64,000 nucleotides of DNA from Tubulanus polymorphus (taxonomy: Eukaryota; Nemertea; Palaeonemertea; Tubulaniformes; Tubulanidae), in assembly GCF_964204645.1 (NCBI RefSeq), contig NC_134031.1:12812501-12876500 (forward strand). The letters run 5' to 3'. Positions 10,098 to 20,984 of this stretch are shown here, piece after piece. The translations under genes and the position numbers were made by a program. The notes under the pieces were generated by a model that saw nothing but the letters and a program-made list of their open reading frames with translations, did not search any database and was not told where the DNA came from. Position 1 is the stretch's first letter. The number at the start of each line of letters is the position of its first letter.

Positions 10098-10604
10098 ATG
10101 GAAGCAAATAAGTACTACTGTCCAACATGTAATATCAATATAGATAAATCCCAAAAAGCAAGACACAATAAAACTAAAACACATTTAGAGAATAAATTGA
10201 AACTAGAATATAAAGATGATATATTAGAAACTAAATTAGATGAATTAAAGAATGAAAAAGAAATATATAAATGTGATACATGTAATCTATAATTCAGTGA
10301 TAAAAGATATTATAAAGAACATTTAAAATCTAAAAGTCATATTAGAAATAAGAATAATGATATTTTAGGTGAAGATTATTTTGATGAAGATAATGATAAG
10401 AAACAGAAGACAATTAAAAGCATAAAAAATGAATTAAACAATAAAAGACCATACATGGAAGATGTAAGAAAATATATTAATTTATTGGATAATAAAAAAG
10501 ATATACAGATAACCGAAGCATTTAGAAATGATATTGGCCCAGCAGCTATCGAGTTTAAATTTCATAAAGGAAAAACATTAGAAGAAAAAAAAACATTTAG
10601 AAAA
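10098..10604 (+). pseudogene. Zinc-finger module of PolB, Polinton A
   Basis: Starts MEANKYYCPTCNINI. The first C2H2 finger (residues 8-29) is intact; the second is hit by a TAA at about 10290 (after CDTCNL), and the frame then continues FSDKRYYKEHLKSKSH. Unlike in C and D, the frame runs on past DYFDEDNDKKQKT into PolB N-terminal sequence (GPAAIEFKFHKG). It breaks only at a long A-run near 10590, which is the best evidence that zinc fingers and PolB form one protein. Confidence 0.75.
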
Positions 10605-10605
10605 T

Positions 10606-12205
10606 ATGAAAGAAATAATAAAAATAATAACTGATGTTGAATATCCTAAAATTAGTATATCAGTTAAAGTAAAGTTTATAAAATCTGAAGATAAACCAAT
10701 ATATAATATAAATTCTCATTCACAACATATTATATATAAACAACATATAGATGATAAATTAGATAAATGTTATAATGAAGTAAAAACTAAAATAGAAGAG
10801 AAATATTTTGAAGGATCTGGTTTAATATTTGATGAAATAATATTTATGACTTTACATGTTTATAACACAAAATATAATAAGTTAACTAAATCAAAACCAA
10901 TTGATGAAAATAATTTATCATATTATAAAGAACCAGATATTGAAGCATCGAGTTATATTAAACTACCATTTAAAACTAATGCTGTAATAAATGTACAAAA
11001 TGAAGATGATAAATGTTTTCTATGGACAATTATAAGTTGTTTACATCCTGCAACTTATAATATTTGTAGATTAACTCATTATAAACCATTTGAAAATAAT
11101 TATAAGATAGATAAGTATCCCGTTATAATTAAAAACATCCCAAAAATAGAAAGAGATAATAATATAAAGATAAATGTATTTGATTTAATCAAATTGCCAA
11201 ATACAAAAGGTAACAATATAAAACATTATGCATTAGAACCTTTATACCTATCAAAAGATTATGATTCAAACGATGTTATAGATATACTATATTATGAGAA
11301 TCATTATATGTGGATTAAACAAATCGATTTATTTTTTAAATCAGAAACTGATCACCATAAAATATATCTTTGTAGAAAATGTTTACATAAATTCAGTAAT
11401 GAAAGTACATTATGAAGTACAGTGAAAATTATGATTATTGTAAATTAGTTTTACCAAATGAAAAGGATAAAATATTAGAATTCAAAAAATATGATTACAA
11501 AAATAAAGTACCATTTGTAATATATGGAGATTTTGAATCATTAAATAAAGAATTAACTGATCAATATTTAATTATAAAGATAAAAAAGTAAGAGACCATG
11601 ATCATTTGAACGGAAAGGTTTGAGGCGCCGCGCATGAGAATTGTAACTTACAAGCTAAGAAAATTAATTTTGTACCAGTTATATTTCATAATCTATCAGG
11701 ATATGATGCACATTTATTCATCAAACAGTTATGCCATAAAATAGAAGAAATTAATAATGAAATAGAAAGATTAAATTCAAATAGATCAAAAGATAAAATA
11801 CCAACTTATAAATTTAGAATGTTAGCTAAAACATCTGAGAATTATATATCATTCCAATTTGGTTGCCTAAGATTTATAGATTCATATAGATTTTTAAATA
11901 GTTCATTAGATAACTTATCAAAATCATTAGTTGATGATGAATTAAAAATATTAAAACAACACTACCCAAATAATGATGATTTCCAATTAATGAGATATAA
12001 AGGAGCAATTCCATATTCTTTCTATAAAAATCATAATGATTTTAACATAACTGAATTATTGAAAGAACAATTCTATGATGAATTAAAAAATGAATATGTT
12101 AAAGATGAAGTATATAATAGAACATTGAATATTTGGAATCATTTCAAAATAGAAAATCATGGACAATTAGTAGATTCATATCTAAAATCAGATGTATTAT
12201 TATTA
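10606..12205 (+). pseudogene. PolB N-terminal and exonuclease part, Polinton A, truncated
   Basis: Protein-primed family B polymerase remnant. 10606-11415 covers the N-terminal region, including the Cys motif DDKCFLWTI and the His motif NHYMWIK discussed for copy C. A frameshift follows, then exonuclease motif I (YGDFES). A deletion near 11563 removes about 390 bp and joins it to the zinc-like KKVRDHDH module. 11819-12204 carries the SYRFLNSSLDNL segment and stops at SDVLLL, where the dispersed repeat begins. No polymerase motifs A-C remain, so it is inactive. Confidence 0.85.
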
Positions 12206-14593
12206 GGCCAGCCGTAGGCTGAGCCTATTACTATACAAATGGAGCGAATTTAAATGACATGGTTTCCACACAAAAGGCTCTTTTGCTTGCCAAGTGAGGG
12301 CATATTCGAACAAATCACGTATTTAAGCGTAATCCATTCTCGGAATCGTAGCGAGCAGAATTTTGAAATAGGGTCTCATAAAAATGTTTTCTGCATTTTT
12401 CACGAAAGTTAAATCGGGAAAATTTCAATTTTTATCAGCCAATCAGGAAGTTGTGTCTTCCCTGTGATTGGTTTATCTGAAAATATCAGCAGCTGTTCAC
12501 GTGAATTATCGCGATTTCATTACTGGCGCTTTTGCGCATGACGTCATGTATCAACACGCGACAATACTTCCGCGTTCGCTACGTGTTCGCTGATTGGCCC
12601 ATTTACTGGGAAATTCCACAGAAGCCTAATGTGGTTTGTTACAAGCGCTGTGATTGGCCCGACCCGATTCTGGCATGGCTTTAGCTTAGTGGGTTCGAAT
12701 CCCTTGACGGGTGAAGATGATGGATCCTATCAATATCTATTGAAACAAATAAGTTTCCCGGTTGGGCAGCCGCGGATATCTACCGGAAGTGTTCCGGTTC
12801 GATATTTCGAGGTTTCTTTGAATTTTGGAGTGATATTGAAATCCGGTAAATACCAGCGGTAGATTGTGAAAACCCATTGCATGATATTTGTATTACTTAA
12901 TCAACGAAAAGCGTCGGGGCCGCGCCAGGAGTTTTCGTGATTCAAGTAGCGCAATAGCCTACTTCTTCGTGTTCGTCCACCTCAATTTTCACTCCGCCGA
13001 TCTCTGACACGGCTCTGTCCCCGTCGGCGCTGTGATTGCACTTTCGTACCACCAAAATTTTTTATTTCTATATCAGGGAGGTCTGGAGAATAAAAAAGTC
13101 AAAATTTGGATATCACATAGGCCTGATTCATCGAATAAGTCGACCATGGTCGTTACGTTTCCGTACTTATTACCACCTAAAACCGTCTGAACAATTTTGT
13201 CACAACCAACATTTCGTTTACAGAAATCAGGTGTTCACGTGAATCCGCGGTATCGTCTACTGTTTTACTTCCGGGTTTTATTTTAAGATTTAAAATTGTA
13301 TTTCAAGATCGATTTCTATGAAGTCTTTAGTTGATTTGGTGTTTGGGAGGAATTTTTATTTGCTCTACAGAAAATTCATCCTTGACAATTGCGCAAGGTT
13401 CGCGAAAAAAAGGTTTTACCAAATCGGGTGTATGACCTTGATATGCTAATTAGCCATGTGCCCGAATTACAAATTCAATCAAATTTTATTCTGCCAAAAA
13501 AATGTTAAATACAATTCGCTTTCCGAGAGTTAATGGTATGCTGCATGGAACAAAGTTGTTTTGAGATGGGTCTTGAAGCTATTGAGGTCGAGAGATAACC
13601 ATCTAGATAGTTCGTGAGAGTTCCAAAGTTTTGAAGAGGCTTCAAGGTAATGTCTTGATATTTGGTTTATACGTGTATCTACCCTAGACACATCTTCAGG
13701 CCAAAAACTGGCCCTGTCAGATTCAAGATGGCCGACTGGCAGCCATTGTTGTTCGCCAAAATCAGCACTTTTTACACATTTTTGAAGTTTTCGAGGGAAA
13801 TTTTGAAGACACTTTTATCAATAACCTTGATTATTCGTATATATTTGTTTCCCCGTGGGCCCATCGGCATGAGAAAAATTGGGTCGATCGGACTCAAGAT
13901 GGCTGTACTGTGACCTTTTTTGTTCCCAAAAATGTCAATTTTGGCCTGAATTCTGAGTACTGTAGCTTTCTAATGGTGTGCCATGTTTCATTGCAATTTG
14001 TAATGGGTATTCTTTGGAAAGGGATCTTTTATATCCGAGAGGGTATTTTTGACCAGGCAATTACGACGCACTTGGCGGCCATCTTGGAGTCATCAGTACT
14101 CATTCGTAGGTGGAAAAAAGTTTTTCCACATCATAATTGATACTTAAGCATATTTTGCTACTATAATCAATAGGAAAGTTGTAGCTCATGACGTTCTATG
14201 ATCGAGGTGAGTTTCAAGCTCATTGGTTTTTGTTTATGGCCACCAGGGGGCGTTGAACAATACAATAACTTAGTATTTCTATATTACATTCGTACCTATG
14301 CATATTTTGCTACCACAATCAATTGGAAAGTTGTAGCTCATGACGTGGTCTATGATCTTGGTGAGTTTTAAGCTCATTGGTTTTTGTATATGGCCACCAG
14401 GGGGCGTTGAACAATACAATAACTTCGTATTTCTATATTACATTCGTTCCTGCTGTCTGTGTTAACACACGATTTTACTATGTAAATGATATTGAGCAGG
14501 GAGTGTATATTGATAAATATAACCAACAGATTACATCATTTATAAAAAGCAAATCTGACAGGCTGGCCATTGTGCCCCTTGGGGCTCTTGTTT
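12206..14593 (+). repeat. Dispersed repeat, copy 2 of 3, filling the Polinton A deletion
   Basis: Begins GGCCAGCCGTAGGCTGAGCC and ends ...GGCTGGCC, a spacer, then a CCCCTTGGGG hairpin. It therefore has about 8-bp inverted termini (GGCCAGCC/GGCTGGCC) and subterminal hairpins. It contains a T-arm-like GGTTCGAATCC at about 12691 and ~155-bp minisatellite units near its right end. There is no coding capacity and no clear target duplication. The short TIR with end hairpins fits a non-autonomous DNA transposon, but the class is unresolved. Confidence 0.7.
14105..14450 (-). repeat. ~155-bp minisatellite units inside the dispersed repeat
   Basis: About two and a half units with GGCCACCAGGGGGCGTTGAA and AAAGTTGTAGCTCATGACG blocks. 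They are reverse-complement homologues of the four-unit array at 30066-30620. Confidence 0.8.
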
Positions 14594-15058
14594 ATCTTTA
14601 TTGTAGAATAAAACTAGAAATCTTATATTCTCCCTAAAGTCTTTAACAATTGAATTATATTTTTGATTTAAAACCCATGTTGTTATCCCGAAATGTCTCC
14701 CAGAGAAAGCTAGATAACATAACTCACTTTCTCTTACTTTTGAATCATGTAAATTTGCGCAATCATCTACAATGAATAATGTATTTGATCCTTTATAAGT
14801 ATCAATTGCTATTTTAATACAATTATCTAAATTTTCTTTTACTGTTTTAGGATCTAATATAATAAACTTTTTTATCTTAACTATATCTCTATTATATGTT
14901 TTATTCATTTCATAAGTAGGACAAAATAATATTATGTTATCAAAATGATTCTTATAAATAGTTTCTAACAAATCTAATATGAAATTTGTTTTACCACAAT
15001 TGGTTACTTCAGTTATTAACATATTATGCTGTTCGAATATGAATAAATCTTTATCCAT
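14594..15058 (-). pseudogene. Packaging ATPase, 3' truncated, Polinton A
   Basis: FtsK/HerA (A32-like) ATPase homologous to 49097-49708. The Walker A region reads TEVTNCGKT, so the first glycine of the P-loop is Glu in this copy. Walker B TLFIVDDCA is intact. The last ~45 residues are lost: the frame leaves homology after FYNKD at the edge of the dispersed repeat. Its start overlaps the integrase stop, as in copy C. Confidence 0.85.
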
Positions 15059-16163
15059 TTATTCTTTTAATTTTACTAGATAAAATCCATTCATTAAATT
15101 TAGCATCATATCCTTTATATTTCACCAAAGAATACTTTTTTCCTTTAAGAGTTTTTGTTTTTAATACTTTTTCTATTTTGTATTCTATTTCATCTGGATT
15201 TGGTACAAGTGATAATTCTTGTTCATAGAAATAACCTAATATTTCTTCATCTTTTAGATCTTCTAATTTATAAACAAATGGTTTAGTTAATATTATCTTT
15301 TTAATCTTGGATATTTCTTCAGTAAAATTTGGAGTATAACCTTTATAAAATGTTTTTCTATATTTAGATATTCTGACGTGTTGTCCTATTTTAAATTTAG
15401 GTTCTCCGAAATCATGTGTAACAAATGCTCCATATAAATTATTCCAAACTATTTCTGAATTATCTTCTTTTCTAGCTTGTATAGGTTTCATATTTATAGA
15501 ACTATGTTAAGAGTTATTATAACCTTTCACCAAATCATCTAACACATCGATATATTTATATGTTTCATTAGCAGTAAAATATTTCCACATTCTAGTTTTC
15601 AATGTTTTATTAAATCTTTCTATAATAGATGCTTTTTTATCTGAGTGTGTTGAAAAATAATCTACAACGTTATCAGATAATAGTTTTTTAAAATGTTTGT
15701 TATAAAATTCCTTACCTTCATCAAATTGTATCTTAACTGGAATAGCTTCTTCAAATATATTTTTAAAAGCATTTGTTACTTCTATTCCAGTTTTATTTTT
15801 GATTGGAATTGACCATGCGTATCTACTGAATATGTCTATAACATTTAATATCCAGAAATATCCTTTGTTGTATTCTTCCAAGTTCTTCATGTCAATTAAA
15901 TCTGCTTGCCATTGTTGATCAATATATGAAACCATAACTTTTCTTGTTAAATAAGTTTTATCCATTTTCTTGTGGATTTGATATGTTGGTTGATTTTGTA
16001 ACCATGATTTCAATTCACTATATTTTATATCACCATGTGGGTGCCGTATGGCGCCATTTTCATTATCAGATTTAATTTTATTCCATAATTCTGAAACGTT
16101 AGAATATGATACTTCACTTTCTGGGTTATAATATAAATCTCTTAAATATTGTTCTTTTTTCAT
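15051..16163 (-). pseudogene. Integrase with chromodomain, Polinton A (one stop)
   Basis: Retrovirus-like DDE integrase: the catalytic core from QWQADLIDM (first Asp) through IQFDEGKEF (second Asp) to KASIIERFNK (Glu) is all in frame in 15507-16163. A TAA right after GYNNS (near 15507) splits it from the C-terminal part (15051-15491). That part carries a chromodomain (YKIEKVLKTK ... VKYKGYDAKFNEWI). Integrase plus chromodomain is the standard Polinton arrangement; it cuts target DNA and joins element ends. The core is undamaged here, whereas copy C has a frameshift inside it. Confidence 0.88.
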
Positions 16164-16169
16164 CTTATT

Positions 16170-16430
16170 TTAATCCATTAATAATAATTAATATTAATAT
16201 AAAATAGATTTAGTTTCAATGGCTTTATGATTTGACTTATTTTCTGGTATGATAGGTTTATTGTCATTGGAATCATATTTATCATCAGATTTGAATTTTG
16301 ATTTATATATTACACCGGATAATATAATAACTGTTACTAATCCAATTGTAATATATAATTTATAATTCCTTTAAGCATTAGAAGAATCAGATGGATTATT
16401 ATTTGATTCAATATCAGATAAAGTCTGTTA
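16170..16430 (-). pseudogene. Small membrane protein remnant, Polinton A
   Basis: It matches the membrane segment and C-terminus of the 122-aa protein at 47612-47980. The first ~45 codons, including the start, are deleted. Confidence 0.6.
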
Positions 16431-16449
16431 TTTTAGTTAATTTTTGTTC

Positions 16450-17022
16450 TTATTCATTTTCTGTTTCGACGTTTGGTTGTAGTACATCTGTTTCGTTCTT
16501 ACCTGATTTATATTCCATAGGCTTGATATTCGAAAATGTTATGACGCCAGTAGAAATTAATGTCATAACCGATCCTAATTGGAATGAAGCATAACCAACC
16601 CATTTTTGTAATTCAGTCATAACTAAATAGTCATTTTTCAAATCACTATATAATTTATTTTCATCATCAATTGGTATTAACTGGTTACATAACTTAGAAT
16701 AACATTTGACAATACCATCTGAAATAGAATCATTTATTCTAGCTAATCTTGCTTCTTCATAAATCTTAAAATATTTTATTACTTTATCGGGTTTCATAGA
16801 GTCTAATTCTTGAAAAGTAATAATTCTATTTAAAAACTCTTTAGTTTTTCCACCGGCAATCGATAGTTCTAGATGATGCTTACAATATAAATAGTATTCA
16901 TAGTCTATATTACAATTAACTTGAGCACAATTAGTTACAACTGTATCTTTGTTATCACTTATACCCAAATCATCTAATGTTTTTTCAATATCAATACTAT
17001 TCTTATTAGATTTCTTTGACAT
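16450..17022 (-). CDS. Conserved Polinton protein of ~190 aa, unknown function
   Basis: 190 residues, homologous over the whole length to the 200-aa protein at 47017-47619. It is charged and helical in the N-terminal two thirds (FLNRIITFQELDSMKPDKV, YEEARLARIND). A C-terminal hydrophobic stretch, WVGYASFQLGSVMTLISTG, could be a membrane segment. It sits between HNH and integrase in both copies. I do not recognise the family; a structural or membrane-associated virion role is only a guess. The ATG is preceded by a T-rich leader and AATATAA. Confidence 0.7.
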   Translation of the reverse strand: MSKKSNKNSIDIEKTLDDLGISDNKDTVVTNCAQVNCNIDYEYYLYCKHHLELSIAGGKTKEFLNRIITFQELDSMKPDKVIKYFKIYEEARLARINDSISDGIVKCYSKLCNQLIPIDDENKLYSDLKNDYLVMTELQKWVGYASFQLGSVMTLISTGVITFSNIKPMEYKSGKNETDVLQPNVETENE

Positions 17023-17325
17023 TTATATTAGAGAAAAAAAGCAAAAAAAAATATTATAAGTATTCTTCAAATGATACTAGCTAGTTAAAGCTAAAGAATT
17101 CTAGTATTGACTACTGATACTAGCTATTTGAATTTAAAGAATTTCTATTTGAATCTATTCAAAATATAAAGTATTCTCTATTTGAAAAGAAAATATTAAA
17201 AATATAATAGAATTCACTAGCAGTTGAAGTTATTGTTTTTTTAATATATTTTATTTGAATTCTATTTGACATCTCACTACTTTTTTTTATCTATTAGGAG
17301 CAGTAATTATAACTGTCCAGATAAG
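17023..17325. other. AT-rich spacer with ACTAGCTA repeats
   Basis: Non-coding segment rich in short repeats of the type CTAGCTA and AAAGAATTCTA, matched by 46745-47010 in copy C. It is probably the upstream control region of the 190-200-aa gene. Confidence 0.5.
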
Positions 17326-17613
17326 TCATTTCGGATCCTTGATATCAAATTCCTCAACGTATTGTTCATTATTTGGATCATTGTTCCATTGATCAATAAA
17401 TTGCTTTGCCTTTGTTAACTGTTCTAAATATAACTGTAAATCTAGTTTATTAGATTTTATTTTATTTTCTTTCTTTTCAGGAGGTCTCAAATTTTTCAAA
17501 TTCCAAATAAGTTTTTTTATTGTATTCATCATTCCTTTCCATTTATAAATCAAATTTTTATTAAAATTGATTAACATTTTAGAATCCTCTTCCATTTCTT
17601 CGACTAACGTCAT
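17326..17613 (-). pseudogene. HNH endonuclease C-terminal fragment, Polinton A
   Basis: The second half of the HNH motif region (NLKNLRPPEKKEN..KSNK) and the tail LYLEQLTKAK to FDIKDPK are present; the zinc ribbon and catalytic HIDH are missing. It is a second, diverged copy of the gene at 20348-20962, with a different preceding leader (MTLVEEMEEDSK) that also occurs in copy C near 45135. Confidence 0.7.
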
Positions 17614-17746
17614 CCTTTTTCATTCCTCGCTGCTTTTGATAAGTCATTTCGGATCCTCGATAATAAATTCTCAACTGAAAATCAATTCAACGAAACGACT
17701 GGTGGAAATATTATTTCATAACATATATTTATTATGTAAATTTTAG

Positions 17747-17972
17747 CGATCGATAATAGAACAATGGAGAACAATAGAAAAGCGGTTCAATCGGACCGGT
17801 TATTGTGCAATACACAGTTATATTTTTATTCTGTAAACTACAACATTCAAACATAGAAATGTAACCAATCAATATTGAGCAGCTGTTTCCGTCAACAACG
17901 ATCGATAATAGAGCAATGGAGAACAATAGAAATGCGGTCCAATCGGACCGGTTATTGCGCAATACTTAGTTA
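17747..17972. repeat. 74-bp direct repeat, two copies
   Basis: 17747-17820 and 17899-17972 are about 90% identical (CGATCGATAATAGA start, AATCGGACCGGTTATTG core). The core AATCGGACCGGTT is itself near-palindromic. Period about 152 bp. Confidence 0.85.
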
Positions 17973-18635
17973 ACAGTAAACAATACAATATTAAAACAGA
18001 TATATACAATCGAGATTACATTTTTTTGACGCCTATAAAACGTTACCATTATAAAACCTAAACAATGTTAACCATTCAGCGTCATTTTACAAACGACAGC
18101 CGTAAATCGATGTGCAAAACGTCACAGGTCTATGTGTTAACAAACAAGCTATCTGGCAAAATATTATTGACATAGATGTAGAATGGCTTCCTGTGATTAT
18201 ATAATGACCTATATTTGAACGTCGAAATGTTATATTGCATTGAATATCATTAGAAGACGTATTGTAATAGTAAAGGATGTATGATTATATCAGAAGGGGA
18301 AGGCATAAATAGAAATGATAAGTAAATCGGATTATTCGGTTAAATGGCGGATGTATACACGATTTGGAAGTCTGATATAAAAGTCAGACCCTGACGTGGG
18401 CATGCCGGTGGAATGACGAAGCTATCTACGATGTGTGTAGGGCCGGCGTGAATTTCATCAGCGGCTAAAAGCGGTCAATATGAAAATGTGTAAACATATA
18501 ATTTCAATATTCAAACGTTTTAGAAAATATGTTAGATATTAGGAGTATGCAGGTTTCGTGAGATTAGCAATTTATAATAGCATAGCTATCATATACGGCT
18601 CCGCGTCCTCTGATGGCATGTGTATTAGGTGACAA

Positions 18636-18730
18636 TTCAATTCAATTCTTTATTGATCCTTATTACATTGAAATTTCGGGATGAAATTCCCAAATTCAAT
18701 AAATACAAATTTTAAAATAAATTAATACAA
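18636..18730 (-). repeat. Retroposon-like 3' tail
   Basis: On the minus strand it ends in a run of ATTGAATTGAATTG after GGATCAATAAAG, the kind of short tandem tail found at 3' ends of CR1/L2-like LINEs and their SINEs. No coding region is attached. Confidence 0.4.
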
Positions 18731-19240
18731 CATACATGACACACGGGTAATTCATACAGAACAACATAAGCATGTTATTTTAAATGACAATGTCTACTTC
18801 AACCCACCCAGACTCAAGACTCTAGGATATCGAGTGACAGCCAAACCCGTGGCCCGGGCCGGCTGGCTAGGCCACACGATATGCTCGAAGTCATGATGAA
18901 GCAGACATCAGAAGAGCTCGTTCTTCAACCATGGAGGCAATGAAGTTGCAGACCAGCTTAGAGGCATAAGTAAATGAAGTCGGTCGCAAGTTCGCGATCA
19001 ATTATTGAGAATTTTCAATAAAAAAATTTAAACCACTACTAGAGTCGAAGACCCGCTGTATCATCTACCCAATCGCCAAATCTCATCATTCCCCAAATTT
19101 CTTAAAACTTCGATTTCAAATTTGCAATTCCACATTAGCTTAGCCCAGAAATTATACATTTTTTTTGCAGGCGTCAAATAATTTTCTAAAATTAATTTTC
19201 TTGTTGATATCTATATTACAAAGACCTTCAGTGTTATAAT

Positions 19241-19945
19241 TTATGATTTTGTCCAGAATTCTTTAATTACTGGATTGTTTCCAATCATTTCTTCAATTTC
19301 TAGAAAATATCTGACTACTTCACTAAATGCTAATCCTAATATTTTGAATTTTTCATATTTTATTAATCTACCTACTCTTCTCAGTTTTCTTTCAAAACCG
19401 GCACTGATATCTATGTTCTTTTCCCTCAGTTTCTTTATCAAACATTGAAAACCCTATATTTAGATAACCCCCGAAAATGAAGTGGTCCCATAGGTGATTT
19501 GCTTTTCTATTTAATATGGTTTTATAACTTTTTTTTAAGATTCAGTAATTTCAGCAAATGAAATAACTTCTACACTTTGTATTTCCGGAAAGTTTAAATG
19601 TTCTGTGTCAATGATTAATTTAGATTTTAAAAACTCGTTCAACTCTTCTCCACTCATTTTCTTAGTTTTCGATTCTTTGAGTCCCAACAGCAATTTAAGT
19701 CGCGTTGCTGGGAATTTTGGTAATTGTAGTTCGCGCGGTAATTGTTTATTATGTATTACATCACTCAAAATTTTCACCATTTCTTGATGATAGTCCAAAT
19801 GTTCTTGTAATTTTTGTGAAGTTTGTTCGTCAATTACGAGAGTTTCATCCTCCATTTCTATTAATTCCTGAGTTTCACTATCCAGCAGCAATCATTCCTC
19901 ACCCGTTGATTGGCTTAGAATTTCTGGTTGTTCTTCGTGTTCCAT
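19241..19945 (-). pseudogene. Unidentified leftward coding-like frames
   Basis: From an ATG at 19945 a frame with one TGA (19892-19894) runs 137 codons to 19535. It is acidic and helical (LIEMEDETLVIDEQTSQKL, then LPRELQLPKFPATRLKLLLG). A further frame at 19241-19441 (AGFERKLRRVGRLIKYEKF) follows. Codon use is less AT-biased than Polinton genes. It may be gag-like retroelement or decayed host sequence; I do not recognise it. Confidence 0.3.
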
Positions 19946-20347
19946 TTTAATCTAAAAGATGTCGTGAAAATGAATTACTGTACTTAAATATGTTTAAAGG
20001 TTTCCCTACTTCATAATAACTACAAAAAACGGTACTCACATTTAGATTTAGAACTGTAAACTGTGTTTTGAGAGAGAATATCCAATACGTACTATGTATG
20101 TGAAAGTTGATTTCTAACTGCCGACGTGGCGCACGTTCGACCAAACTAATTATTTCTGCACAGATGTTCTTTATGATGAAGTTAATTAATTCTTTAGAAT
20201 TGAAAACAAGATATATTTGGCAACATATGTTTTAGTAGTAAGCAAAAGCTATGTATTATAGACATACAAAGCTCAAATAGAATTGCCAGCTTTCTAACCA
20301 CTGATTAAAACCTCAGAATGCGGTTGATTCTGTGAAATACTATTCCA

Positions 20348-20962
20348 TTATTCAACAAATGTCTTTGCTTTATCCAGTTGATCTAAATATAACTGTAAAT
20401 CTAGTTTATTAGATTTAATTATGTTTTCCTTCTTTTCTAAAGGCCTTAAATTTTTCCAGTTCCCTATTAGCTTCTTATTATAATCATCACTCATGTCAAA
20501 TTTAGAAATAGGCAACACGTGATCAATATGAAAGTATTCACCATAATTATCTATATTCATTTTATCATCGAATTGATATATTATCCATGATTTTAAGAAT
20601 TCATCTGAACAACCCAATAAATTAGATAGTGTTTCTGAATGTGTTCCTTTGTTGAATAATTGTGTTAATCTAGTCCTTAAGCATTGTTTCAATCTAAAAT
20701 TAAGATCTGTTTGATATCTTTCTCTCATATATTCTGTCATATAATCATTGTAAGCTTCTCTATTATCTTCTCTGTGTTGTTTGGTATATAGTTTAAAACA
20801 AGTTTTACAGCAATATTGAAAACCATCTTTGCTAATCTTACGCTTATTAAATTCTGTTATAGCTAATTTATCTAATTCACATTTAGAACACTTCTTGTAG
20901 TATATATTTATGACGCCAGTGTTATTTGTAATATTTATAGTTTGTGGTTGTTCTGATTCCAT
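20348..20962 (-). CDS. HNH endonuclease, Polinton A
   Basis: 204 residues: an N-terminal zinc ribbon (KCSKC at about 24-28 and YCCKTC at about 50-55), a helical linker, then the HNH core FHIDHVLPISKFD (about 143-155) and NLRPLEKKENIIKSNK (about 170-185). The C-terminus stops at KTFVE through a TAA where the C copy reads on; about 13 residues are lost. HNH proteins of this build nick DNA and are common in large DNA viruses and mobile elements; the role here may be homing or genome processing. Confidence 0.75.
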   Translation of the reverse strand: MESEQPQTINITNNTGVINIYYKKCSKCELDKLAITEFNKRKISKDGFQYCCKTCFKLYTKQHREDNREAYNDYMTEYMRERYQTDLNFRLKQCLRTRLTQLFNKGTHSETLSNLLGCSDEFLKSWIIYQFDDKMNIDNYGEYFHIDHVLPISKFDMSDDYNKKLIGNWKNLRPLEKKENIIKSNKLDLQLYLDQLDKAKTFVE

Positions 20963-20984
20963 TTATTATACATATTTTTTTACT

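Larger units (their letters stand above)
17640..20343. mobile_element. Foreign 2.7-kb segment inside the HNH region of Polinton A
   Basis: Base composition shifts to that of the flanking genome. It lies between two HNH copies and has no counterpart in copy C. It contains a 74-bp direct repeat, a retroposon-like tail at 18636-18730 and two weak leftward frames. The ends are undefined and no terminal repeat was found, so it may be more than one insertion. Confidence 0.5.

Noticed and set aside
14540-14637. + strand ORF over the repeat/ATPase junction
   Set aside because: Runs across a repeat boundary; no conserved content.
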